A DNA stretch of 16,003 nt from Alphaproteobacteria bacterium MarineAlpha9_Bin7 (lineage in GTDB: Bacteria; Pseudomonadota; Alphaproteobacteria; UBA7887): NCBI GenBank assembly GCA_002938115.1, contig PTKD01000018.1:1-16003 (forward strand), given 5' to 3'. Shown here piece after piece: positions 1 to 8,011 of the stretch. Under the pieces are notes generated by a model. The model had not been told where the DNA came from. It did not search any database and was given only the letters and a program-made list of their open reading frames with translations. The position numbers and the translations under genes were made by a program. How positions within the stretch are numbered: position 1 is the first letter of the stretch; every line of letters begins with the position of its first letter.

Positions 1-654
1 TTTTTGGTGAACGCCACCTCACATTCGGCCAGAGATTTTGTTGGATCTGGTGTGGTATTTGCAGATCCCCTCAATCCCTTGGACGATCACCTACCCGCCG
101 GCGACGTCACCGATTCTCAAGCCGACAAGACCTATAAGTTGATCAAGGCCGCGCTGGTTGAGAACTACACGAAATCACCGTTGCCTGTTGCAGGTTTATA
201 CCACGACTGGAGACGCTATAACACAACACCGTACGTTTCAGAACCTCATGGCGGACGCCTGGTGAATGATTATGCCAACAGCACGGCGGCTGACTACGGT
301 AGGTTTGAGACCGAAACCCAGCTACCTCCAGGATCAGTAATTGCCATGGACAGTTTCCGGGTTATACCCAGTTGTTTGCCCTTATCCATCACCGCCGACG
401 CGGTCGAACACGGACCGTTATTCGTTATGGAGAAAATGAGCAGTGGCTTCAACCCAGCAAGTGGTGACTGGCGTTTTTCCATGGTAATGCCGGATGGGGG
501 TCTTTTTGGAGAAACCAAAGGGGTAGATCATGACCGAGTTAAATTCTGCGCCAACTGTCACCAGGGCGCCAAGTCTGGCCATGATTGGCTCTTCTTTCCG
601 CCCAAGGATTACAGGGTCAACGGTGAGTCAGAAGATCAGGTAGCCCAAAAATAA
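1..654 (+). CDS. Cytochrome P460-family c-type haem protein, 5'-truncated by the window edge
   Basis: The reading frame is open to the first base, so the gene almost certainly begins outside the window. A TTG at position 4 is the first in-window start codon but is not supported as the true one. Numbering from that TTG, 216 residues are visible. The C-terminal half fits the cytochrome P460 family: an HGGR-x-VNDYAN segment at about 82-91, a PPGSVIAMDSF strand at 98-108, a VMEKM...GDWRFSMVMPDG block at about 131-155, and the haem motif CANCH at 182-186 followed by a DWLFFPPKDYRV tail. Known family members are periplasmic; some oxidise hydroxylamine or bind NO, but many are uncharacterised. No signal peptide is visible, presumably because it lies upstream. 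The gene converges on the solute-binding protein gene and no terminator is evident. The family call is fairly secure; the reaction is unknown. Confidence 0.75.
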   Translation, partial: FLVNATSHSARDFVGSGVVFADPLNPLDDHLPAGDVTDSQADKTYKLIKAALVENYTKSPLPVAGLYHDWRRYNTTPYVSEPHGGRLVNDYANSTAADYGRFETETQLPPGSVIAMDSFRVIPSCLPLSITADAVEHGPLFVMEKMSSGFNPASGDWRFSMVMPDGGLFGETKGVDHDRVKFCANCHQGAKSGHDWLFFPPKDYRVNGESEDQVAQK

Positions 655-782
655 ACTGCAACAAGCTAACAAAATTTGACTAATGGGAGGAGGACTGCAA
701 AGAACCGAGACACCGATGGTATTTTCTTTTGTCCTAAGCACAGATCGAGCGCCAAGTTGGTGGCCCAGTCCAGCCCGTGCAA

Positions 783-1508
783 CTAAGTTGCTACCAAAAG
801 ACGGTCCACCATCCCATATTTAGCTATGAGCCTTTCAACGAGTCCGCTCGACTTGGCATCATTCACGAAATCTCGCATAAAACTTGCCCCAATTTTTTTG
901 GTCACTGATGTGCCAACGGCTTGCTGAACAGCCGTGAATCTCCCGTCAAGAATTCTAAACTCAGGAAGTTTTCCAACGTCATCAATCAGCCCTGGTCTAA
1001 GACCAGCCAAAGCGTCCAACCCTTCACTTTGGAAAATATCCAACGCAGCAGCAAGTCCTTTGGCTCGGACCAGAGACGCATGCTCAAGATTCCGTGTCAG
1101 ATATAGGTCATAGGCACTTCTCTCTGAGACAGCAATCCGAACGCCAGGCCGATCAACATCAGCAATCGTTCCCAACATTGAATCATTGCGAACCATGTAG
1201 GTGGCTTCAATTTCAACGTATGCGGCGCTAAAAGCGATTGCCTCAGCGCGGACCGGTTCTGCAGCAATTAATCCAATATCCCAGACATCTTTCCCCGCTG
1301 CATCAGCCAGCTCACCAGGTGATGAAAATGTCGTCAGTGTGAGATTAACTTCTAATCTATCAGCAATCGCACGAGCCATATCTGGAGCTACACCAACCGG
1401 CGCACCAGACGAGTCCTTGCCAGTCACCAAAAGGAAATTTGACAGATTGATTCCCGCACGCAAAACACCATTAGGTGCAAGTTCGGAAATGGCGCCCTGA
1501 ACATTCAT
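783..1508 (-). CDS. Family 3 extracellular solute-binding-like protein, no signal peptide
   Basis: This is a 241-residue, apparently full-length type II periplasmic-binding-protein fold, the family 3 type used for amino acids and other small polar solutes. Family features include LRAGINLSNFLLV at about 16-28, GVAPDMARAIADRL at 39-52, WDIGLIAAEPVRAEAIAFSAAYVEIEATYMV at about 76-106, and a closing helix ending IAKYGMVD. The ATG at 1508 is preceded in frame by a TGA four codons upstream (plus-strand 1518-1520), so no N-terminal export signal can be added without a frameshift. A weak GAAG ribosome-binding site lies 7 bases upstream. No ABC permease or ATPase gene is in the window. It may act in the cytoplasm as a sensor or scavenger, be exported by another route, or be a domain separated from its transporter. 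The fold is confident; the ligand and compartment are not known. Confidence 0.8.
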   Translation of the reverse strand: MNVQGAISELAPNGVLRAGINLSNFLLVTGKDSSGAPVGVAPDMARAIADRLEVNLTLTTFSSPGELADAAGKDVWDIGLIAAEPVRAEAIAFSAAYVEIEATYMVRNDSMLGTIADVDRPGVRIAVSERSAYDLYLTRNLEHASLVRAKGLAAALDIFQSEGLDALAGLRPGLIDDVGKLPEFRILDGRFTAVQQAVGTSVTKKIGASFMRDFVNDAKSSGLVERLIAKYGMVDRLLVAT

Positions 1509-2037
1509 TCGCAGACTTCAACACTTTCCGACCGCAACGAGTTCAACGGCATAGAGCAAGCGTAAAAAAGTCAAGAACCCTCAGCTCCTCATCCCACGCC
1601 CGATTTCGCTTGATACGGGACCCGGAGTCGGACCGGTCGCAGGCTGGATTATATGCGAATCTCGATTGGCCATCACCGTCAATTAGTAGATGGTTTAACG
1701 ACTCACGTTGCTGCGTTTTCTTTTAACTGTTGGAAAAGCTTCGGCCATGAACGAGGTGGCAATTGACAAATATTATCATCCCTAACAAATGCGCATTTCT
1801 TTTCTGTAGAATTATTTCTGCAATTGTCAGGGTTGGAATGCCTACAACCCAACGTCTGGCTTTCCGTATCATGTTCAGAAAGTGGCCGCCTTTGATCAAA
1901 CTTCATATCGAAAATTTTCTTCCCGGTTATTACCTGTATGTCTACCTACAATAAAACTACCATAACTAGCATCACTCTGCGAGCAGACGATTGCCCACTG
2001 ATTATGGAGAAATCAGACGGGTTGGCATACCTCTAAA
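1509..2037. other. 529-base stretch with no convincing gene
   Basis: This lies between the start of the solute-binding protein gene and the end of the RND permease gene, both on the minus strand. It should hold the promoter of the former and the transcription end of the latter. The longest open frames here (for example 1703-1906 minus, 67 codons) have no recognisable motif, no good ribosome-binding site, and a residue mix rich in Asn, Arg, Cys and Ser that is typical of chance frames. A 6-bp stem (CTGATT/AATCAG, 1998-2016) lies just past the RND stop but lacks a T-run. A TTGACA hexamer at 1763-1768 has no matching -10. I see no tRNA, repeat or clear remnant of a known gene. Confidence 0.5.
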
Positions 2038-5000
2038 TTAGGTGCCGCCCCGAAACATGGCCATCATTCTCAGAACCAGGGTGAGGAACACAGGTAAAAA
2101 AACGATGGTCACGAACGTGGCAAACAAGAGTCTGAACAGAACGATCGCGCCAACCCCGCGGTAGAGCTCAGTTCCTGCCCCGGGAAGCACTACCAAGGGC
2201 AGGATTCCAACGATGGTTGTCACAGTCGACATCATCATAGGCCGCAGGCGGATAGCGAGCGCCTCCTTAACCGCATCCTCCACCTCCATGCCAACATCCC
2301 GAATATTATGGATGGTCTGATCAACGATTAGAATAGGGTTGTTAACTACTGTACCCAATAAAATGACAAAGCCCAACATCGTGATCATATCGAACGGCTG
2401 GTGGACAACTGTAACACCGAACGAACTGAACAAAGTCCCCGATCCATTGAGGACCCACAGGCCAAGAATCCCGCCGGCCACACCGAGTGGCACCGACGTC
2501 ATGATCACGAACGGAAATCCCCAGTGACTAAAAATTGCCACCAACAATAAATATGACAGTAGCAACGCAACTAAGAAATTACCGATCAACGCCTTACGAG
2601 TTGTGTCTAGCTGATCACTCGCCCCCGAAATATCTAGACTGACCCCCGCTGGCACCTCTCCGGTTCGACGTAGATGAGCGACGACATCTTCCTCGACAAT
2701 TTCAACGGCAGTTTCCAAAGCCACCGTTCGCGGCGGAATAATATTGAGAGTCACAGTCCGGCGCCCATCGAGCCGGCGAAGCGTATCCGTATCAACTCGT
2801 TCAGTCAATTCGGCAACCGCGCTTACCGGTACAATGCCTTCTTCCGGCGTGTAGAGTGGCAAGGTTGGCAGATCAGAAAGGTCGCTATTGGTACCTTCTG
2901 TGCCATACAGAAAAATATCCACTCGGTCGCCATCGAGAAGAAACTCTCCCACATATGCCCCGTCAGTGAGTGCCGAAACGGCATAACCAAATTCCCCCGC
3001 GGTAAAGCCAAGTTCGGCGGCACGAGTCCAATTGGGACGAAGTTCTATCAGAGGCTGCGCCAACACCAACGAGGAAGGATCCGAACCTATCTCCGGCTCG
3101 TCAAATACTTCGTTCGCCCGACGATAGGCGGCATTTGCCACCCGGTAGATGTCTTCTAAATTAGGACCGGCGATGTCTAGGTTAACACTTCGAGAACCCC
3201 CATCGTTGCTAGAGATGATGGAACCGCGCGAGGAAAACCCGCGCATCCCTGGAAATTCGCGGAAACGGGTGTTAAGGATTTTCATCAAATCATTGATGTG
3301 CGAAGGATCAGTGGTCTCAGCAATCATGAACACGCGCTTCGCATTTACGAATGTAACAATCCACCTCATTGCAGGAACATCCGACTCGCCCCTGGTATAA
3401 AGATCAGGATCTAACCCCACATAGGGCACAAAATCCCGGTGAAGTTCTTCAGTAATGTCGGACATTTCCGAAAGATTATAGCCAGCGGGTGCAATCATAA
3501 GAGAGAACGTCTTTGCTTCCTCGCCCTCAGGGAGATATTCGGCCGGTGGCGTTAGCGTGGCGATGATCGCGATGGCTCCCGCCAGAATACTGACGGTGGC
3601 GAACCCAGAACGACCACGCCCACGCACCAACCAACCCACAAGACCAGCCGCCGCAAATCGAAAGCCCGTTCCCAACCAATCAAGCAAGTAACGTCGATCG
3701 ACCCCTCTTGACAGGCGTACCCGCGAGGCTGCTGCCGGCACCACGGCAATCGCAACGAACATCGAAGCCACGATCGAAGCCGATATTGCTATCGCAATAT
3801 CGGAAAATAACTGTCCAGCTTCCTCCTTGATAAACAGGACTGGCGTAAACACGAGCACGGTAGTCAAGGTCGAGGCAAGTACTGCCCGCCAGACCCGGCG
3901 CACGCCGGCAAGTGCCGCCGCAGATCGATCAAGACCTTGGCGTCGGAAACGTTCAATGCTCTCCAACACCACAATTGAGTTGTCCAATGTCATGCCAATA
4001 GCAAAGGCAATGCCGGCAAGTGAAATGACGTTAACCGTGCGGCCGGCAGCAAATAAACCAATAAAGGCGGCGATAGTGCAGATGGGAATTCCGATCACAC
4101 CGACCAACGTTGCTGGGACCGAGCGCAAAAACAACCACATTACGATGGTAGCCAGCACCGACCCGATAGCCAGGTTGCGCCAAACGTTAGATACGGACGC
4201 CCTAACATAACGCACATCATCGGTGATCGGGGTCATCGCGAGACTCACCGGCGCCAACACCTCACGATTGATTTCTTCAACCAACGGTATCATTGCCTCC
4301 TTGATAGCAATAACGTTCGAGCCCACTTCCTTGCGCACAAACATGTTGATGGTCGGGTCGCCGTCGAGAAAGGCTTTACTGCGCAGCTCAAAAAGCCCCA
4401 GTGACACGGTTGCAACGTCCCCAAGCCTAATGATGGAATCCCCTCGTCGGGCAATTATCGCGGACTCAAACTCCTTTACGGTGCTGAAGCGACCGATCGT
4501 CCTAAGTAAATAACGCCGTTTTCCGGACTCCAGATCACCGCCGGAAAAATCTTGGTTTCGTTCACGAATTACGTCTCTTAATTCAGCAAGCGTGACTCCG
4601 GCAGCGGCTAGTTTGTTCGGGTTCACGCGAATCTGCACTTGCCGATCTGCACCTCCAACCACGGCAACCTGAGAAACGCCGGGGACCCGCTCCATGCGGG
4701 GCCGAACGTTATCATCAATGAAGTCACGCATGCGTAGCATGTCGAGCTCTATTGGTTGGCCTGGCACCGGCTGAATTCGATAGAACATAAATGCATTAGA
4801 GGAAAATGAAGTTGCATAGAGACGCGGTTCATCAACGTTCTCGGGGTAAGATGGTACCTGAGTGAGAGCGTTATTGACCTTGATCAATGCTTCGTTGATA
4901 TCGGTCCCGAACGGAAAATCGAGCTCGATTATGGCCTCTCCCATGCTCGCCGTAGAAATCATGCGCTGCAAACCAGACAAAGTGCGCAGATAGTCTTCCT

Positions 5001-5193
5001 GTTGAATCAGAATTTCTTTTTCGACATCTTGGGGCGTTGCGCCAGGCCAAACGGTCTCGACCGTAATCGTGCGAACTTCTAGGTCAGGGATCATCTGTAT
5101 CGGTAGCCTTAACGCGCACATGATCCCGATCACGCATAACGTGAGGACTACTACGGCAACTTGAGTACCGTGTTTGATTGCACCTTCAAACAT
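2038..5193 (-). CDS. RND (HAE1/AcrB-type) efflux transporter permease
   Basis: This 1051-residue inner-membrane proton antiporter has the usual length and 12-helix layout. TM1 is near residues 10-28, the first large periplasmic loop runs to about 335, TM2-6 cover about 335-490, the second loop about 555-880, and TM8-12 the C-terminus. The porter-domain start PIQMIPDLEVRTITV and the helix RLRPMMMSTVTTIVGILPL are diagnostic. The relay aspartate in TM4 is present (Asp404 in TLDNSIVVLE), but its acidic neighbour in AcrB is Asn405. The AcrB TM10 lysine position is Asn951 (VVNNPILIVD). An insertion before TM10 (about 920-936) carries HQPFDMITMLG. I chose the ATG at 5193, one base after the adaptor stop. 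A GTG at 5220 would add 9 residues overlapping the adaptor. The gene is translationally coupled to the adaptor and no TolC-like gene is nearby. Drug, lipid or metal substrates cannot be separated by sequence. Confidence 0.92.
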   Translation of the reverse strand: MFEGAIKHGTQVAVVVLTLCVIGIMCALRLPIQMIPDLEVRTITVETVWPGATPQDVEKEILIQQEDYLRTLSGLQRMISTASMGEAIIELDFPFGTDINEALIKVNNALTQVPSYPENVDEPRLYATSFSSNAFMFYRIQPVPGQPIELDMLRMRDFIDDNVRPRMERVPGVSQVAVVGGADRQVQIRVNPNKLAAAGVTLAELRDVIRERNQDFSGGDLESGKRRYLLRTIGRFSTVKEFESAIIARRGDSIIRLGDVATVSLGLFELRSKAFLDGDPTINMFVRKEVGSNVIAIKEAMIPLVEEINREVLAPVSLAMTPITDDVRYVRASVSNVWRNLAIGSVLATIVMWLFLRSVPATLVGVIGIPICTIAAFIGLFAAGRTVNVISLAGIAFAIGMTLDNSIVVLESIERFRRQGLDRSAAALAGVRRVWRAVLASTLTTVLVFTPVLFIKEEAGQLFSDIAIAISASIVASMFVAIAVVPAAASRVRLSRGVDRRYLLDWLGTGFRFAAAGLVGWLVRGRGRSGFATVSILAGAIAIIATLTPPAEYLPEGEEAKTFSLMIAPAGYNLSEMSDITEELHRDFVPYVGLDPDLYTRGESDVPAMRWIVTFVNAKRVFMIAETTDPSHINDLMKILNTRFREFPGMRGFSSRGSIISSNDGGSRSVNLDIAGPNLEDIYRVANAAYRRANEVFDEPEIGSDPSSLVLAQPLIELRPNWTRAAELGFTAGEFGYAVSALTDGAYVGEFLLDGDRVDIFLYGTEGTNSDLSDLPTLPLYTPEEGIVPVSAVAELTERVDTDTLRRLDGRRTVTLNIIPPRTVALETAVEIVEEDVVAHLRRTGEVPAGVSLDISGASDQLDTTRKALIGNFLVALLLSYLLLVAIFSHWGFPFVIMTSVPLGVAGGILGLWVLNGSGTLFSSFGVTVVHQPFDMITMLGFVILLGTVVNNPILIVDQTIHNIRDVGMEVEDAVKEALAIRLRPMMMSTVTTIVGILPLVVLPGAGTELYRGVGAIVLFRLLFATFVTIVFLPVFLTLVLRMMAMFRGGT

Positions 5194-5194
5194 T

Positions 5195-6295
5195 TTATTT
5201 CGGCATATCGCCCGCACCACTGCGGCCAGGCAGACGATCCACCAAACGCACTACGGCGCCTTCGTCAAGCATCTCATTTCCGCGGACAACAACTACCATT
5301 AAATGATCTAGACCTTGTGTCACTTTCACCATGTCCCCATACGCCTCACCCAACACCACTTGACGTTCATAAGCCTGCTGGCCATTACCGTTTTCCTCTA
5401 TAACCCACACACTGGTGCTACCATCCGGATAACGGACTACTGCGTCGCGAGGAATTTCCACCGCGTTTTTCCCGTCCGAAACACCAAATCTTGCGACAGC
5501 GGACATGCCCGCAATAATTTCGTGGGAGGGATCATTCAAGTGTAACCGGATCAGGAAGGTTCGGCCGTCAGGATCACTGGCCGGAACTATTGCCATCACT
5601 TGGCCAGTAAATTGCTCATGGGGCAATGCATCCACGCGCACAAGTGCGGAGCTTTGGTGTCGAATCATGGGGTAATAGTCTTGAGGAACCTGAATATCGA
5701 GACGTAGTTGATCGGCCGCCAAAAATTCAAGCACCGGACGAGCAGACTCCGCCCATTCCCCAACCTCCGTTAGTTTATCAACCACTACGCCGTCAAATGG
5801 AGCCCGCACCGTGTGACGTTCAATCAGCTCCGCCTGAAACTTCAGTTCGGCCATGAGCCTAGCTACAACGGCCGCCTCAATACGCTCCTCGCTCATACGT
5901 GATAGTAGTGTGGACTGTGAGATATTCTGGCCCAATTTTTCGGCCTCCGCCCGCAAACGCTGAGCATCTCCCAGTCTCGCCTGCGCCTCGTCCAAACGGG
6001 CACGTGCCTCCGCAAACCGCAACTTAGCGAGGGTTGCGTCGAGCACCAACAACACTTCACCACGCCTAGCAACATGGCCTTCGTCCACGTCCGCCGAAAT
6101 CACCAATCCGTCAACATAAGGTGACAAAGCTGCAAAGCGTCGGGAAGTTACCGTGCCGGTAAAATGAAGTGGTGAAGCACCTTCCACCACGGTTGGTTTG
6201 AGCGCCACCACTGGAATCGCATTTTCACTGTGGACCGACTCCGCCTCTAACAGCACACCAATAAAACATGCTGACAACAAAGCCATACGTACCAC
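5195..6295 (-). CDS. RND efflux periplasmic adaptor (membrane fusion protein)
   Basis: This protein bridges the RND permease to an outer-membrane channel. From the chosen GTG it has 366 residues. It shows an N-terminal hydrophobic signal (MALLSACFIGVLL), then a beta-barrel/lipoyl half with SPYVDGLVISADVDEGHVARRGEVLLVLD at about 58-86. A long Ala/Glu/Leu/Arg-rich alpha-hairpin follows at about 88-155, then the second lipoyl half (TVRAPFDGVVVDKLTEVGEWA, about 162-182) and beta-barrel/membrane-proximal domains. ATG (6286), GTG (6295) and TTG (6310) are all in frame. GTG is preferred because GGGGAG lies 7 bases upstream, while the ATG has no such site at normal spacing. The stop is followed one base later by the permease ATG, marking an operon. 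The Cys near the N-terminus sits too close to the start to be a convincing lipobox. Confidence 0.9.
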   Translation of the reverse strand: MVRMALLSACFIGVLLEAESVHSENAIPVVALKPTVVEGASPLHFTGTVTSRRFAALSPYVDGLVISADVDEGHVARRGEVLLVLDATLAKLRFAEARARLDEAQARLGDAQRLRAEAEKLGQNISQSTLLSRMSEERIEAAVVARLMAELKFQAELIERHTVRAPFDGVVVDKLTEVGEWAESARPVLEFLAADQLRLDIQVPQDYYPMIRHQSSALVRVDALPHEQFTGQVMAIVPASDPDGRTFLIRLHLNDPSHEIIAGMSAVARFGVSDGKNAVEIPRDAVVRYPDGSTSVWVIEENGNGQQAYERQVVLGEAYGDMVKVTQGLDHLMVVVVRGNEMLDEGAVVRLVDRLPGRSGAGDMPK

Positions 6296-6459
6296 AAACG
6301 CTCTCCCCAACTTTAGTTCATGATCTCGGGAACCGCATAGTACCAGCTAACACGCTTCCGGGTCACCGTACGCGGTTGAAATCGCTCGAGAATAGAGTGA
6401 CCCCCACCTTTATATCGCGTACTCTTTCTCAGAACACTACAGCAAACGGCAGAACCAAT
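6296..6459. promoter_or_regulatory. Divergent promoter region, efflux operon / FAD oxidoreductase
   Basis: This is 164 bases between the divergently oriented adaptor and FAD oxidoreductase genes, so promoters for both must lie here. No convincing -35/-10 pair was found; TTTATATC at 6409-6416 is the most promoter-like tract for the plus strand. A 7-bp inverted repeat, GGGTCAC (6360-6366) and GTGACCC (6397-6403), spans 44 bases and might be an operator, but a match this short is expected about once by chance in such a region. No regulator gene lies nearby. Confidence 0.45.
6303..6308 (-). promoter_or_regulatory. Ribosome-binding site that decides the adaptor start
   Basis: On the minus strand this reads GGGGAG, 7 bases before the GTG at 6295. 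It is 16 bases from the ATG at 6286 and overlaps the TTG alternative at 6310, so it favours the GTG. Confidence 0.5.
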
Positions 6460-7914
6460 ATGTCCAGCGAGAACCTCACTAATATCATAGGTAGCCAGCA
6501 AGGTACCGAATTTTTCGATGAGCACCGGAGGAGACCGGCACGCCCAGAAACAACACGCACCGTCGACGAAGCGGCACGAAAAACTTCAGTTTTAGCCGAA
6601 ACTGATGTCCTCATAGTCGGTGGAGGACCCGCTGGGACGGCCGCCGCCATCGCCGCCCGGCGTGTCGGGGCGGAGGTGATACTGGTTGAGCGGTACAACC
6701 ACCTCGGTGGCCTATCTACTGGCGGCCTGGTGATATGGATAGACCGAATGACGGACTGGAGTGGCAAGCAGGTTATCTGCGGTATTGCACATGATTTCAT
6801 GGATCAGCTACCGAGCAATGCGATTCAAGGTCCCGCACGCGGTGACTGGGGCTCACACGATACGGAGACAACGGCCTATTGGGCACAGCGGTCAGCGGCC
6901 TATCATGGGATCGTCACTTGGTCACCAACCATCGATCCCGAAGCACTGAAGACCTTGTCGCTGCAAATGTTGAGTGAACAGAAAGTCGATCTCATTCTCC
7001 ACACATGGGCCACAGAGCCAATTGTTGAAGACGGCGTTATGTGCGGTGCCATCTTCGAGAACAAAGCGGGACGGCACGCAATCCTCGCAAAAGTCGTAGT
7101 CGACACGACTGGCGACGCCGATCTGCTGGCCCGTGCAGGGGCACCCATGGAAGCCGACATCGACAGAGGCGATATTCACCACTGCATAAACACGGCCTTT
7201 CTCCTCGGCGGCGTCGACATGGATCGTTGGATAGCTTACCGAAGCGAAAACCGCGAAGGATTCAAGACGCTGATGGCGCGTGGACGCGATACGGTGGGTT
7301 CCTTCGAGAAGCCCTTTGTCGGATGGAGAAACGATGTGGCGCTCTTTATGGGACCACGATTGTCGGGCTACTCGGCGGTGAATGCCGATGATTTGACGGA
7401 AGTGGAAATCCGATCCCGCCAACTGACAATCTCACATCTTGAGTTCTATAGAGCTCACGCTCCTGGCTTCGAAAAGGCTTTTTTGATGCTCGGCGCACCA
7501 CAGATAGGTGTGCGCCATAGTCGGCGCCTGGTCGGACTCGCCAAAGTCACGCGCGCACAATGGGACGAAGGTAAAGTATGGGATGACGAAATCGGTGTCT
7601 CCACGTCCCTGTCTCCCAAGTTTCCCAATATTTCAGTACCTTATGGTGCCTTGGTGCCGCAAGGGATCGATGGGGTCCTCGGCGCTGGCCGCCATCTTGC
7701 TTGTGACGCCAGCTCACATACATTCCTACGTGAAATACCTCAGTGTTGGCTCAGCGGCCAAGCCGCTGGAGTTGCAGCCGCGTTGGCCGTGAATACAGGC
7801 GTAGTACCACGTCAACTCAATACACGTCTGATTCAGCGCGAATTGTTGCGACAGGGAACTTATCTATCACCATCGGTGGCGGCGCTGGCTGAAATTTCAT
7901 CGGCCGCAGAGTAA
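6460..7914 (+). CDS. FAD-dependent oxidoreductase (PF12831-type)
   Basis: This is a 484-residue soluble flavoprotein with a Rossmann fold. The dinucleotide motif VGGGPAG (53-59) is followed by the beta2 acid in LVERYNHLGGLSTGGL (about 75-90). A second FAD-contact motif, DTTGDADLL, lies at 215-223. The C-terminal GALVPQGIDGVLGAGRHLACD (about 396-416) and GQAAGVAAALA (433-443) segments close the FAD site. This pattern is that of PF12831 oxidoreductases, many of which have unknown substrates. I chose the ATG at 6460 because the longer open frame starting at 6268 would run into the divergent adaptor gene and adds no recognisable domain; there is no strong ribosome-binding site at any candidate. 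No CxxCH or iron-sulphur motif is seen. It is followed 97 bases later by the class II aldolase-like gene, probably co-transcribed. Confidence 0.88.
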   Translation: MSSENLTNIIGSQQGTEFFDEHRRRPARPETTRTVDEAARKTSVLAETDVLIVGGGPAGTAAAIAARRVGAEVILVERYNHLGGLSTGGLVIWIDRMTDWSGKQVICGIAHDFMDQLPSNAIQGPARGDWGSHDTETTAYWAQRSAAYHGIVTWSPTIDPEALKTLSLQMLSEQKVDLILHTWATEPIVEDGVMCGAIFENKAGRHAILAKVVVDTTGDADLLARAGAPMEADIDRGDIHHCINTAFLLGGVDMDRWIAYRSENREGFKTLMARGRDTVGSFEKPFVGWRNDVALFMGPRLSGYSAVNADDLTEVEIRSRQLTISHLEFYRAHAPGFEKAFLMLGAPQIGVRHSRRLVGLAKVTRAQWDEGKVWDDEIGVSTSLSPKFPNISVPYGALVPQGIDGVLGAGRHLACDASSHTFLREIPQCWLSGQAAGVAAALAVNTGVVPRQLNTRLIQRELLRQGTYLSPSVAALAEISSAAE

Positions 7915-8011
7915 GACAACACGGGCAAACATAGCACCGAACCTTCTACAGAAAAATCACGCGTGCTCCACACCTTACAGCCGTCATTTACGAATTGAAA
8001 AAGAGAGAAAT

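Noticed and set aside
1703..1906. A 67-codon minus-strand open frame in the noncoding gap
   Set aside because: No motif, hydrophobic segment or ribosome-binding site; composition fits a random frame.
1998..2016. CTGATT/AATCAG stem just past the RND stop
   Set aside because: The stem is short and no T-run follows on the minus strand.
3827..4513. Plus-strand open frames of about 100-127 codons inside the RND permease gene
   Set aside because: They are opposite-strand shadows of a gene with an unmistakable protein family match.
6360..6403. GGGTCAC...GTGACCC inverted repeat in the divergent promoter region
   Set aside because: With 30 bases between the arms, about one 7-bp match is expected by chance in a region this size, so it is mentioned only as a possible operator.
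6268..6459. N-terminal extension of the FAD oxidoreductase by up to 64 residues
   Set aside because: It would overlap the divergent adaptor gene and adds no recognisable domain; the ATG at 6460 leaves a complete flavoprotein.
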